Below the pieces are notes generated by a model. It was given only the letters and a program-made list of their open reading frames with translations, was not told the origin of the DNA and searched no databases. 64,000 nucleotides of DNA, taken from positions 1-64,000 of the forward strand of contig JAGXKN010000012.1 of assembly GCA_018335195.1 (NCBI GenBank), written 5' to 3'. Positions 56,935 to 64,000 of this stretch are shown here, piece by piece. This stretch comes from Desulfobacterales bacterium (GTDB taxonomy: Bacteria; Desulfobacterota; Desulfobacteria; Desulfobacterales; Desulfosalsimonadaceae). The position numbers and the translations under genes are program-made. Numbering within the stretch: position 1 is the first letter of the stretch; each line of letters opens with the position of its first letter.

Positions 56935-58230
56935 ATGATTAAAAAATTGCTGGGCGTACTGTTTGCATTTTTATTATTACCTGCTGCGGCCTTTGCCGGC
57001 CAGGGCCTGGATACCGGGAATACGGCCTGGATCATCGTGGCCACCGCCCTGGTAATGATGATGACCCCTGCCGGGCTTGCGCTGTTTTACGGCGGCATGT
57101 CCAGGTACAAGAACCTGCTCAACACCCTGGCCATGACTTTCGTGGCCTACTGCCTGGCCAGCGTGATCTGGGTGATGTGGGGCTATACCCTGGCCTTCGG
57201 GCCGGATGCCGGCGGCCTTATAGGCGGCCTGGATCATCTGTTTTTAGCCGGCATCGGACCGCAAAGCCTGTCTGGTTCCATTCCCACCTTGGTGTTCGTG
57301 GTTTTCCAGATGACCTTTGCCGCCATTACCGTGGCCCTGGTTCTCGGGGCGATCGTGGACCGGATGAAGTTTTCCGCATGGATTATCTTCACTGTGCTAT
57401 GGCTGACCGTGGTTTACAGCCCTGTGGCCCATTGGGTGTGGGGCGGCGGCTGGATGCATGCCATGGGCGCCCTGGATTTCGCCGGGGGCAACGTGGTGCA
57501 TATCAACGCGGGCGTGGCCGGTCTGGTGCTTTCCCTGATGGTAGGCAAGCGGCTCGGCTATGGCAAGGAGGCGATGTTTCCCTCCAGTGTTACCCTGACC
57601 GCGCTGGGGGCGGCCCTGCTGTGGTTCGGCTGGTTCGGGTTCAATGCCGGCAGTCAGTTGGCGGCAGACGGCGTGGCCGCTTCGGCCTTCCTGGTTACCA
57701 ACACTTCGGCAGCGGTGGGGGCATTGGCGTGGATGTTTGCCGAATGGTACTTTGAGCAGCGGCCCACGGTGCTGGGCATTGCCTCGGGTATCGTGGCGGG
57801 CCTGGTTGCCATTACACCGGCCGCCGGTTTTGTGAACATGCCCGCGGCGCTGATAATCGGTGCGGTGGCCGGGGTGCTGGGATTTTACAGCGTGGCCAAG
57901 CTCAAGCAGAAGATCGGCTACGACGACTCTCTGGATGCCTTTGGGGTACACGGCGTATGCGGCATCTGGGGCGCACTTGCAACCGGGATATTCGCCAATC
58001 CGGCAATTACCGAAGGCGCTGCCGGTCTGATTTACGGAAATCCAAAACAGGTGGTTATTCAGCTGATTTCCATTGTTGCTACCGTAGCCTTTACGGCCGC
58101 GGCCACCTTCGTGGTGGTGTTGATCACACGGCTGGTTGCAGGCGGCCTGCGCGTGGGGTCAGACAATGAAATCACGGGCCTGGACAGCTCGATCCATGGA
58201 GAAAGGGCATTTGAGATAACAACAGGGTGA
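56935..58230 (+). CDS. amtB: Ammonium transporter AmtB
   Basis: 431 residues with a cleavable signal peptide (LLGVLFAFLLLPAAAFAG) and eleven membrane helices. The twin pore histidines are in NVVHINAGVAGLV and FGVHGVCGIWGAL, and the external site has the usual aromatic residues. The trimeric channel conducts ammonium. AAGGAG lies 7 bases before the ATG. The PII gene follows, as in most bacteria; PII blocks the pore when nitrogen is sufficient. A sigma-54 promoter lies upstream. Confidence 0.97.
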   Translation: MIKKLLGVLFAFLLLPAAAFAGQGLDTGNTAWIIVATALVMMMTPAGLALFYGGMSRYKNLLNTLAMTFVAYCLASVIWVMWGYTLAFGPDAGGLIGGLDHLFLAGIGPQSLSGSIPTLVFVVFQMTFAAITVALVLGAIVDRMKFSAWIIFTVLWLTVVYSPVAHWVWGGGWMHAMGALDFAGGNVVHINAGVAGLVLSLMVGKRLGYGKEAMFPSSVTLTALGAALLWFGWFGFNAGSQLAADGVAASAFLVTNTSAAVGALAWMFAEWYFEQRPTVLGIASGIVAGLVAITPAAGFVNMPAALIIGAVAGVLGFYSVAKLKQKIGYDDSLDAFGVHGVCGIWGALATGIFANPAITEGAAGLIYGNPKQVVIQLISIVATVAFTAAATFVVVLITRLVAGGLRVGSDNEITGLDSSIHGERAFEITTG

Positions 58231-58260
58231 CAGGTTCCCATGGAACGCGGAATGATATGA

Positions 58261-58656
<396 letters not shown>

Positions 58657-58732
58657 TATGCCTGTATGCGGGGAGGTTAAAATTTCCGTTTGCTGGAATT
58701 TCTAAACGCTTTTGGTAATAACGGATTACTTG

Positions 58733-58769
58733 AAAAAAAGGGGGCTTCCGGGTGAAGCCCCCTTTTTTT
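58733..58769 (+). terminator. Intrinsic terminator of the amtB-PII operon
   Basis: A 16-base perfect stem (AAAAAAAGGGGGCTTC with GAAGCCCCCTTTTTTT) on a 5-base loop, with the T-run at its end. Confidence 0.95.
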
Positions 58770-58797
58770 CGGTTTAAATTGACTTCCGGAGAGATTC

Positions 58798-60753
58798 ATG
58801 GCAACCTGCCGCTTTTTTCAACAAACCCGCCCCACAAGCGGGAGTCAAAAAGCCACGCCGCGCACCGTGCCTGAAGCGGAGCTCGGCGAACAGAAAAGGG
58901 ATAAAGCCATGCAAAATGATTTCTCCGGTATTCCTCTTAACGAGGAATTCCAGGCTTTTATGGAAAACGAAAAATCCATGGGGCGCATGATTCTGCAGCG
59001 GGCAGAACAGCGCGGCGCAAAAACGGCCATGCGCTGGTTCAGAAACGGCAACTGGCAGAGCTGGGATTGGGGTCAGTTCCGGCAGCAGGCCCGGGCAGTG
59101 GGCAAGTCGCTGATCCACATCGGCATCGGCGAAGGGGACATGGTCGGGATTTTCAGCCACAATCGGCCGCAATGGCATATCGTGGATATCGGCATCTGCA
59201 GCACCCGGGCGGCGGCGGTGCCGATCTATGCCACCAATTCCGCCCACGAGGCCGGATACATCGTCGATGATGCCGATTTAAAGGCCGTATTTGTCGGCAA
59301 CCAGGAGCAGTACGACCGGGTGATGCAGTTTTTCAACCAGTCCGGCCTCAAAAAGGTGATCGCGCTTGATCCGGCGATACAAATAAGCGGAGATCACAGT
59401 ACATACCTGGATGATTTTATTGAAACTGGTGGACAGCTTGCTCTGGACGACAAACTGGATGCCGCCCTGGAATCCGCCAGACCGGATGACATCTTTACCT
59501 TGATCTACACCTCCGGCACAACCGGCGCGCCCAAGGGCGCCATTCATACCAACGAGTCCTTCATGGCCGGAATCTTTGCCACAAGCTGCCGGTTCCAGGA
59601 TGTAACCCCGGACATGGTCTCGCTCTGCTTTCTTCCCTTGAGCCATGTTTTTGAAAGGATGTGGTCCTACGGCGCGTTTACCTTCAACATGGAGAATCAT
59701 TACTGCGAGGACCCCAGGGCGGTGGCCGAGGTGCTTCCCGTGTCCCGGCCCCATTTCATGTGCAGTGTTCCGCGCATATGGGAAAAATTCTATGCCGCCA
59801 TTTATGAAAAAATGGAAAACGCCTCGCCTGTAAAGAAAACGCTTTTTAACCGTGCGCTCAAGACCGCCCGGGAAAGCTACCAGGCAACAGCCGAAGGCCG
59901 CAGGCCCGGTTTTTTCTTAAAAAGCCGGCGGGCCCTGGCCGAGGCGCTCGTATTAAAGAAGCTGCGCACCATGCTCACAGGCGGCAGGGCGCGGACCTTT
60001 CACGTCGGCGGCGCGGTCTGCCCGCACGAACTCAAGGTTTTTTTCAACAGCATCGGCATTCCCCTGTGCGAGGGATTCGGGTTGACGGAGTTTTTCCCCG
60101 TGGCCGTGGGCCGGCCGGAACTGGCAAAGGATGCATACTGCGGGCCGGTGCTGCCCATGGTGGAGGTTCGGTCCTCTGGGGAAGGGGAGCTGCTTTTGCG
60201 CGGCAGAAACGTGATGAAAGGCTACTATAACCGGCCGGAGGCCACTGCCGAGTGCTTTACTTCCGGGAACTGGTATCGAACCGGCGATGTGGCCGAAATC
60301 CGCCAGGAGGGCAACTACACCTACATCCGCATCACCGACCGGATCAAGGACATCATCATCACCGCAGGCGGCAAAAACATTCTGCCCCAGCAGATCGAGG
60401 GCCTGTTCGGCGGAGACCGGTTCGTGGAGCAGATTGCCGTGATCGGGGAAAAGCGCAAATATCTCTCCGCCCTGATCGTCCCGGCCTTTGAGGTGCTGGC
60501 CGACTACGCAAAAGCCAATGACATTCCCTTTAACTCCAGGCAGGAATTGGTCGAGCGCCCGGAGATCCGGGAGCTTTATGCCAGGCGCATCGAGGAATGC
60601 ACCCGGGATCTGGGCCAGGTGGAGAAAATCAAGAATTTCACCCTGCTGACAAAGGAGTTTACCCAGGAGGACGGGGAAATCACCCCGACCTTCAAGGTCA
60701 AGCGAAAAGTGATCGACGAAAAGTACAAGGATTTGATTGACCGGATGTATTAA
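58798..60753 (+). CDS. Long-chain fatty acid-CoA ligase (FadD15-like AMP-binding enzyme)
   Basis: 651 residues from the first ATG (GGAGAG upstream), or 614 from the ATG at 58910 (GGGA upstream). The first 37 residues look unlike the family, so the shorter form is quite possible. Motifs: FTLIYTSGTTGAPKGAIHT (P-loop), SVPRIWEKFYAAIYEKM, GFGLTEFFPV, NWYRTGDVAEI and TDRIKDIIITAGGKNILPQQ, with the C-terminal lysine in TPTFKVKRKVI. It converts fatty acids to acyl-CoA at the membrane. It is 45 bases after the PII terminator, so it has its own promoter. Confidence 0.92.
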   Translation: MATCRFFQQTRPTSGSQKATPRTVPEAELGEQKRDKAMQNDFSGIPLNEEFQAFMENEKSMGRMILQRAEQRGAKTAMRWFRNGNWQSWDWGQFRQQARAVGKSLIHIGIGEGDMVGIFSHNRPQWHIVDIGICSTRAAAVPIYATNSAHEAGYIVDDADLKAVFVGNQEQYDRVMQFFNQSGLKKVIALDPAIQISGDHSTYLDDFIETGGQLALDDKLDAALESARPDDIFTLIYTSGTTGAPKGAIHTNESFMAGIFATSCRFQDVTPDMVSLCFLPLSHVFERMWSYGAFTFNMENHYCEDPRAVAEVLPVSRPHFMCSVPRIWEKFYAAIYEKMENASPVKKTLFNRALKTARESYQATAEGRRPGFFLKSRRALAEALVLKKLRTMLTGGRARTFHVGGAVCPHELKVFFNSIGIPLCEGFGLTEFFPVAVGRPELAKDAYCGPVLPMVEVRSSGEGELLLRGRNVMKGYYNRPEATAECFTSGNWYRTGDVAEIRQEGNYTYIRITDRIKDIIITAGGKNILPQQIEGLFGGDRFVEQIAVIGEKRKYLSALIVPAFEVLADYAKANDIPFNSRQELVERPEIRELYARRIEECTRDLGQVEKIKNFTLLTKEFTQEDGEITPTFKVKRKVIDEKYKDLIDRMY

Positions 60754-60972
60754 GTAAGGAGTCGAGCCGGGGGGGTCAGTCTGCTGTTGACTCTTTCGGC
60801 TCTCTCTGTACCCCCCCAATGCCGATTAAACGGATAGTTCTACCTGTATTGCTTGCACAAAAGAGCCAATGACAGAAGTGACCACTCTCCCTTACTTCCA
60901 ATAGAGGAATATCAGAATAAAGGTGCAGGTTACAGCGGGCCGAAAACTACTGTATCCCATGGCAAGGATGGT
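60754..60972. other. Gene-free interval after the acyl-CoA ligase
   Basis: It contains GAGCCG...CGGCTC (60764-60801) enclosing a diverged copy of the GGGTCA-type hairpin at 55570. No gene is recognised. With the attC-like palindrome it makes a 303-base gene-free stretch up to 61056. Confidence 0.5.
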
Positions 60973-61053
60973 GCACATAACATCCAAAATCAGCGGCACG
61001 AGCGCAGCCCGCAGGGCTGCTGCGGTTGGGTCCGCTGGTTTGCTTTGATAGTC
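60973..61053 (-). repeat. attC-like imperfect palindrome
   Basis: Read on the minus strand it has an L''-like AAAGCAAACCAGCGG, a central stem GCAGCCC/GGGCTGC with 3-base loop (61004-61020), an L'-like CCGCTGATTTTGG and an R'-like end GTTATGTGC. The outer arms pair except for bulges. It begins 4 bases after the stop of the minus-strand gene at 61057, where an integron cassette would have its attC. The R'' box (GACTATC) is degenerate. Confidence 0.4.
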
Positions 61054-61056
61054 ATT

Positions 61057-61603
61057 TTATTGCACCAGTGCCTTGAGATCGGATATGACATCTTCCGGTT
61101 TCTTCCATTCCAAAGCACCCAGTATCGACAAACAATTATTCTTGCCAACTTCAATTGTAATATTGAGATCAGTTTCTAATACATTGAGCATATTGCTGAC
61201 AGGTTCTCTTGGGGAACCTTCATCCCAATGCATAGCGTGATTGCGCCCCTCCCAAACCACCTCGACAATATTTTGTGTGCCAATCTTTCTTGCCGCAGGG
61301 AGATTCGGTTTTCCTGTGTGGCGTATGGAGAGTGCTTGTTTGCCGATTTGTAACACGGCACCGGCCAGACCGGACATAGATTCAACTGTCGAGCCTATAT
61401 TGAAAAGCGCTTTTTCCAATTTTATAGCATCGTTTTCTTGGGCCGCTGTCTTTTGCTTTTCTAACTCTTCCATACGTATCATGTACTGTGCGTAGTGGTG
61501 ATTGGCATTTGGGAGACCATTGATCACGGTACATAAACAGATCAGACAAAATCTGTTTTGAACTCTCAATTTCCTCAACTGTAATCTGCGCCTGTTCGAC
61601 CAC
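61057..61603 (-). pseudogene. Hypothetical gene with an apparent frameshift
   Basis: The frame from GTG 61603 encodes VEQAQITVEEIESSKQILSD and on to FMYRDQW. It then loses sense, while a different frame from about 61520 reads PNANHHYAQYMIRMEELEKQ and continues to the stop at 61057 with a coherent helical protein (GRNHAMHWDEGSPREP, LGALEWKKPEDVISDLKALV). One inserted or deleted base near 61515-61525 would join them into about 181 residues. The family is not recognised. Base composition is more AT-rich than the neighbouring core genes. It may be a broken cassette gene or a sequencing error. Confidence 0.55.
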
Positions 61604-61621
61604 TTTGTTAGGTGATGATGA

Positions 61622-62461
61622 TCAGAAGTGATAGAGCATAGCCAGTTCCACCTCTGCCGCGAAGTCTTCGCGGGCAATAGGACTGTCTCGCACATCGCTG
61701 CTATAGTACTCGAATTCCAGGCCTGAAACGATTTGAATATGCTCGCTTAGATACCGTCGATCGACAAGGCGCAGGCCGGTAGAGCGGTAGCCACCATCGA
61801 GATCGGTCTCTGCAAGTCCGGATGATGTAGCTTCTGATGGGCTAACTCCAAACTCTCTATTCAGGTTGTCACTGTCACCAAATCTGGCATAGAGAATAGC
61901 TTCTGTTCCACCGCCATCCTGCCGGGAACCGAACCGGTGCCCGGCCAAGAGGAAGCCCAGTGCACCGAAATCGCTATCCCCCACAGATATCCGAGTCCCG
62001 ATATAGTTTCGCCATTCGCCATCAAGGGCATACCTGATCTCTCCACTGCCTATAAACTCGTCATCCCTCTCATCAAGACCGTCCAGCCTGCCGTCATCAG
62101 AATCACCTTCTTCGCGTTCACCATCTAAACCCAAATCGACTTGGATGTACCATTGATCCTTCTGGCGAGTGGTCCATGACAGTTCCAGCCCTTCCCAAGA
62201 AAAGAGGTGGTTTCCCGTTCTCCACTGGATGGCCCCGGCTGGATCCAGTTCAAATTCATACTCGTCTGAACCCGCGTAGGCCGTTTCGTATTCAACCCCC
62301 AAGCCAAGCGCAATGCCCCAGCCAGAGCCTCGGGTGAAGTCCGGGGTAAACGGCAGGGGAAACAGGGGTGCCTCTTCCTGAGCCTGCGCCGACGTGAGTC
62401 CGATGGCAATGATGGCAATCATTGCCACTATGAGAGAAAAAGCCAGTTTGCGACCCATCAT
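61622..62461 (-). CDS. Outer-membrane beta-barrel protein, MipA/OmpV-like
   Basis: 279 residues with a signal peptide (LAFSLIVAMIAIIAIGLTSAQAQ, cleavage after AQA). Many alternating strands follow (GWGIALGLGVEYETAY, SGEIRYALDGEWRNYIGTRI) and a C-terminal phenylalanine (AMLYHF), the usual outer-membrane sorting signal. MipA-type proteins scaffold murein enzymes, but many relatives have no known role. AAGGAGG lies 5 bases before the ATG at 62461. It is flanked by inverted ACCTAAC/GTTAGGT boxes at 61607 and 62583. Confidence 0.75.
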   Translation of the reverse strand: MMGRKLAFSLIVAMIAIIAIGLTSAQAQEEAPLFPLPFTPDFTRGSGWGIALGLGVEYETAYAGSDEYEFELDPAGAIQWRTGNHLFSWEGLELSWTTRQKDQWYIQVDLGLDGEREEGDSDDGRLDGLDERDDEFIGSGEIRYALDGEWRNYIGTRISVGDSDFGALGFLLAGHRFGSRQDGGGTEAILYARFGDSDNLNREFGVSPSEATSSGLAETDLDGGYRSTGLRLVDRRYLSEHIQIVSGLEFEYYSSDVRDSPIAREDFAAEVELAMLYHF

Positions 62462-62901
62462 TACTTCCTCCTTTTCAATGGAACTTCTAAAGCGTACCGC
62501 ACCCCCCGGCATCTTGCGCGGTACGCGTGCCTCGGTGATACCTTACAAAATGGCGCACTTCTTGTTTCTCTTTATTGTAAGCACCTAACAATGTATATGC
62601 AATTCTGTATAAAACCGTAAACACAGCAGTTTTCTGTCTGTATAAACCAAAGATTGCAAGATATCGAAAAATCAAAGTATTATTTTCATTTTGCGAGTTC
62701 TATACGCTGGTTTATACAGTCTGTATATACCGAAATTTTAATAAGGCAGGACTTCGGCTATTCCCCGTCAGTAATGCGAATCCAGGGCCAGAGAGGACTA
62801 TTTAGAACCAAGGTACAAATTTCAGAAAGTTCAGAAATATTGTATTCCAAGGCAAGAAGAGTTCAACGACGATCTGTCCAGGGGCAAACCCCAGTTTATT
62901 T
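62462..62901. other. AT-rich gene-free interval with inverted TGTATA-type sequences
   Basis: About 440 bases. CTGTATAAACCA (62638-62649) is inverted at 62708-62719, and further TGTATA motifs lie around it. GCACCTAAC at 62581-62589 reads GTTAGGTGC on the minus strand, like an integron core site. An open frame 62654-62944 on the plus strand shows no family features and is not accepted. Confidence 0.5.
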
Positions 62902-63552
62902 TCAGCTAACAGTCATCCTGGCCACATATTTTACCCAACGGTAGCCGTAGTGGTCCTCGGCTACCAACCTTAACGGAAAACCATGTTTCTGTGGCAATTC
63001 CCGGCCATTTACACCATAGGCCACAAAAACTCGGCCAGTATCGATTTCCTCTATTGGGAACTGTTCGCTTTTGCTTAATTTCCCGGGCGGCCCTGAGAAG
63101 CTCACCCGGGAGGCCTTTGCCCGGCACTCTGCTCTTTTAAGCAGGTGGTGCATGTCAACCCCTTGCCATCTGCCATGAAGTGCAAAATATCCGGGACAAA
63201 TCAACAAGACTTCACGCTCAACGGAAGGCAGGGACATGACATCACGATATGTCAACTCCAATGGATTGTCCACTTCACCTTCCACACGTAGGCGCCAGTT
63301 GCCGGGATCGATTTCGAAATCACTGAGTCCCATTGTATCGAATTCTGCAAGTGGAGTTATTTCCAGATTACGCGTATCGAGATTGGCCGGGTCTTTGTTA
63401 AGCAACGATTCCATGCGCGTATTTTTTGGCAAAACGATTTTTTTTGCCCCGGCATAACCCTTTTGCACCAGGGTATATAAAGGGCTGAAAAAAAATGCAA
63501 CTCCAGTCAGCCCTTTAAATGCAATTTTGAAAAAGCCTCTTCGAGTTTTCAT
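62902..63552 (-). CDS. Tat-exported molybdopterin-dependent oxidoreductase (sulfite oxidase-like fold)
   Basis: 216 residues. The N-terminus is Tat-like (MKTRRGFFKIAFKGLTGVAFFF), so export as a folded protein is likely. The body resembles the oxidoreductase molybdopterin-binding domain (YedY/MsrP and SUOX): WRLRVEGEVDNPLELTYRDV, then the presumed molybdenum-ligating cysteine in EREVLLICPGYFALHGRWQG, and VAYGVNGRELPQKHGFPLRL near the end. It is shorter than YedY (about 330). The substrate is unknown. A GGGGG sequence precedes the ATG. Confidence 0.8.
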   Translation of the reverse strand: MKTRRGFFKIAFKGLTGVAFFFSPLYTLVQKGYAGAKKIVLPKNTRMESLLNKDPANLDTRNLEITPLAEFDTMGLSDFEIDPGNWRLRVEGEVDNPLELTYRDVMSLPSVEREVLLICPGYFALHGRWQGVDMHHLLKRAECRAKASRVSFSGPPGKLSKSEQFPIEEIDTGRVFVAYGVNGRELPQKHGFPLRLVAEDHYGYRWVKYVARMTVS

Positions 63553-63660
63553 TGAGTACCCCCGTCCTTGAATATTCCATTGCTGTATAGTTTGTAGAAC
63601 TCATTAAAGCGATTCCGGTTTTTTGTGTTATAAAAAATATATTGGTTTTTTAGGGTCTCA

Positions 63661-63840
63661 ATGTCAAAAATCGGATTTGGCAAATCCGAGGAATGGCAGA
63701 TTCACGGTGCAACTTTGTGGATGTCCGAGAATCCCGATATCGCTGGCAAGCATGTTGTATTTTTGAATCCAACATATCAAATTGACGGGATTCTGCTGGA
63801 AGAGGGACCATTTCATCAACTTGTTAAGTTTAAAGGAGCA
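63661..63840 (+). other. Short open frame, possible gene remnant
   Basis: From ATG 63661 (AGGG upstream) 60 codons read as a plausible soluble peptide (SKIGFGKSEEWQIHGATLWM, FLNPTYQIDGILLEEGPF). The frame stays open to the window edge, but beyond 63841 it is antisense to the enoyl-CoA hydratase gene. It matches no family I know. Confidence 0.25.
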
Positions 63841-64000
63841 TTATTTGCCCTTGAACACCGGCGCACGCTTTTCGATCCTTGCCGTGATGGCTTCCATGAA
63901 ATCCGCGCTTTGCAGGCTCCGGCCAAGTGCTATGTTCTCCTCGTCCAGGGCCCGTTGGACCTTTGGCTCAAGCTGGCGGTGAAGAATTTGTTTGGTCAGC
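63841..64000 (-). CDS. Enoyl-CoA hydratase/isomerase family protein, C-terminal end (start outside window)
   Basis: The last 52 codons are visible, ending ADFMEAITARIEKRAPVFKG then K and stop. The pattern of SxDFxEgxxAxxEKRxPxFKG is typical of crotonase-family C-termini. The enzyme would hydrate or isomerise enoyl-CoA in beta-oxidation. Most of the gene, including the oxyanion-hole region, lies beyond the right edge. Confidence 0.8.
   Translation of the reverse strand, partial: LTKQILHRQLEPKVQRALDEENIALGRSLQSADFMEAITARIEKRAPVFKGK

Noticed and set aside
60905-60960. Weak similarity to 62805-62860 (both with TTGTAT/CTGTAT and GGCAAG)
   Set aside because: About 60 percent identity over 50 bases by eye, in AT-rich DNA. 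Too weak to call a repeat without a computed score.
62654-62944. 96-residue plus-strand open frame
   Set aside because: It has no ribosome site, no family likeness, an AT-rich repeat background, and overlaps the 3' end of the molybdopterin oxidoreductase gene.

Overview
The window reads as chromosome of a GC-rich, strictly anaerobic Desulfobacterota bacterium, most likely a sulfate reducer of the Desulfobacterales type. This is inferred from a lactate permease, GlcD-type dehydrogenase and LUD/Fe-S lactate dehydrogenase module like that of Desulfovibrio, several acyl-CoA enzymes, a (broken) aldehyde:ferredoxin oxidoreductase, ThyX in place of ThyA, and palindromic intergenic repeats. No rRNA, tRNA, CRISPR array, transposase or integrase was found.

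Layout. 0-19 kb is housekeeping: the 3' end of mfd, a SurA-like chaperone, a RodZ-like protein, mgtE, recO, a GHMP kinase, glyQ-glyS, a small conserved protein, ligA, acylphosphatase, HU, and ftsY-smc. 19-31 kb is mixed: an SBF-type transporter, glpD, an AsmA-family protein, a zinc alcohol dehydrogenase, FAH and cyclase hydrolases, thyX with an AI-2E family permease, an alpha/beta hydrolase and two small proteins. 31.3-37.2 kb is a minus-strand cluster of a thiolase and two multidomain fusion proteins: (HMG-CoA-synthase-like)-(DUF35)-(SDR) and (hydratase 2)-(SDR)-(SCP2). 37.6-44.9 kb is a plus-strand D/L-lactate uptake and oxidation operon ending in a LutB-LutA-like fusion.

45-55.6 kb carries a diguanylate cyclase, an isochorismatase-type hydrolase, an acyl-CoA ligase, a LysR regulator with a divergent DMT permease, an NlpC/P60 lipoprotein, a Nudix hydrolase, an N-terminally truncated AOR, a MoaD-like protein and a cysteine-containing unknown. 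55.6-58.8 kb is a nitrogen locus: a porin gene with two in-frame stop codons, a sigma-54 promoter, amtB, and a PII gene ending in a strong terminator. A second acyl-CoA ligase follows. 60.8-63.6 kb is less GC-rich and looks acquired: an attC-like palindrome, a frameshifted gene, an outer-membrane protein and a Tat-type molybdopterin oxidoreductase. The window ends inside an enoyl-CoA hydratase.

How the genes fit together. Lactate is imported and oxidised by two Fe-S/flavin dehydrogenases. Fatty or other acyl groups are activated by two ligases. The thiolase/fusion cluster looks like a compact route in which hydration, dehydrogenation and thiolysis (or Claisen condensation) are carried by three polypeptides, probably held together by the DUF35 domain. 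The most unusual point is that the HMG-CoA-synthase-like domain appears to have lost its catalytic Glu, Cys and His, with Gln at the Cys position. At least four families of diverged intergenic repeats are spread over the window.
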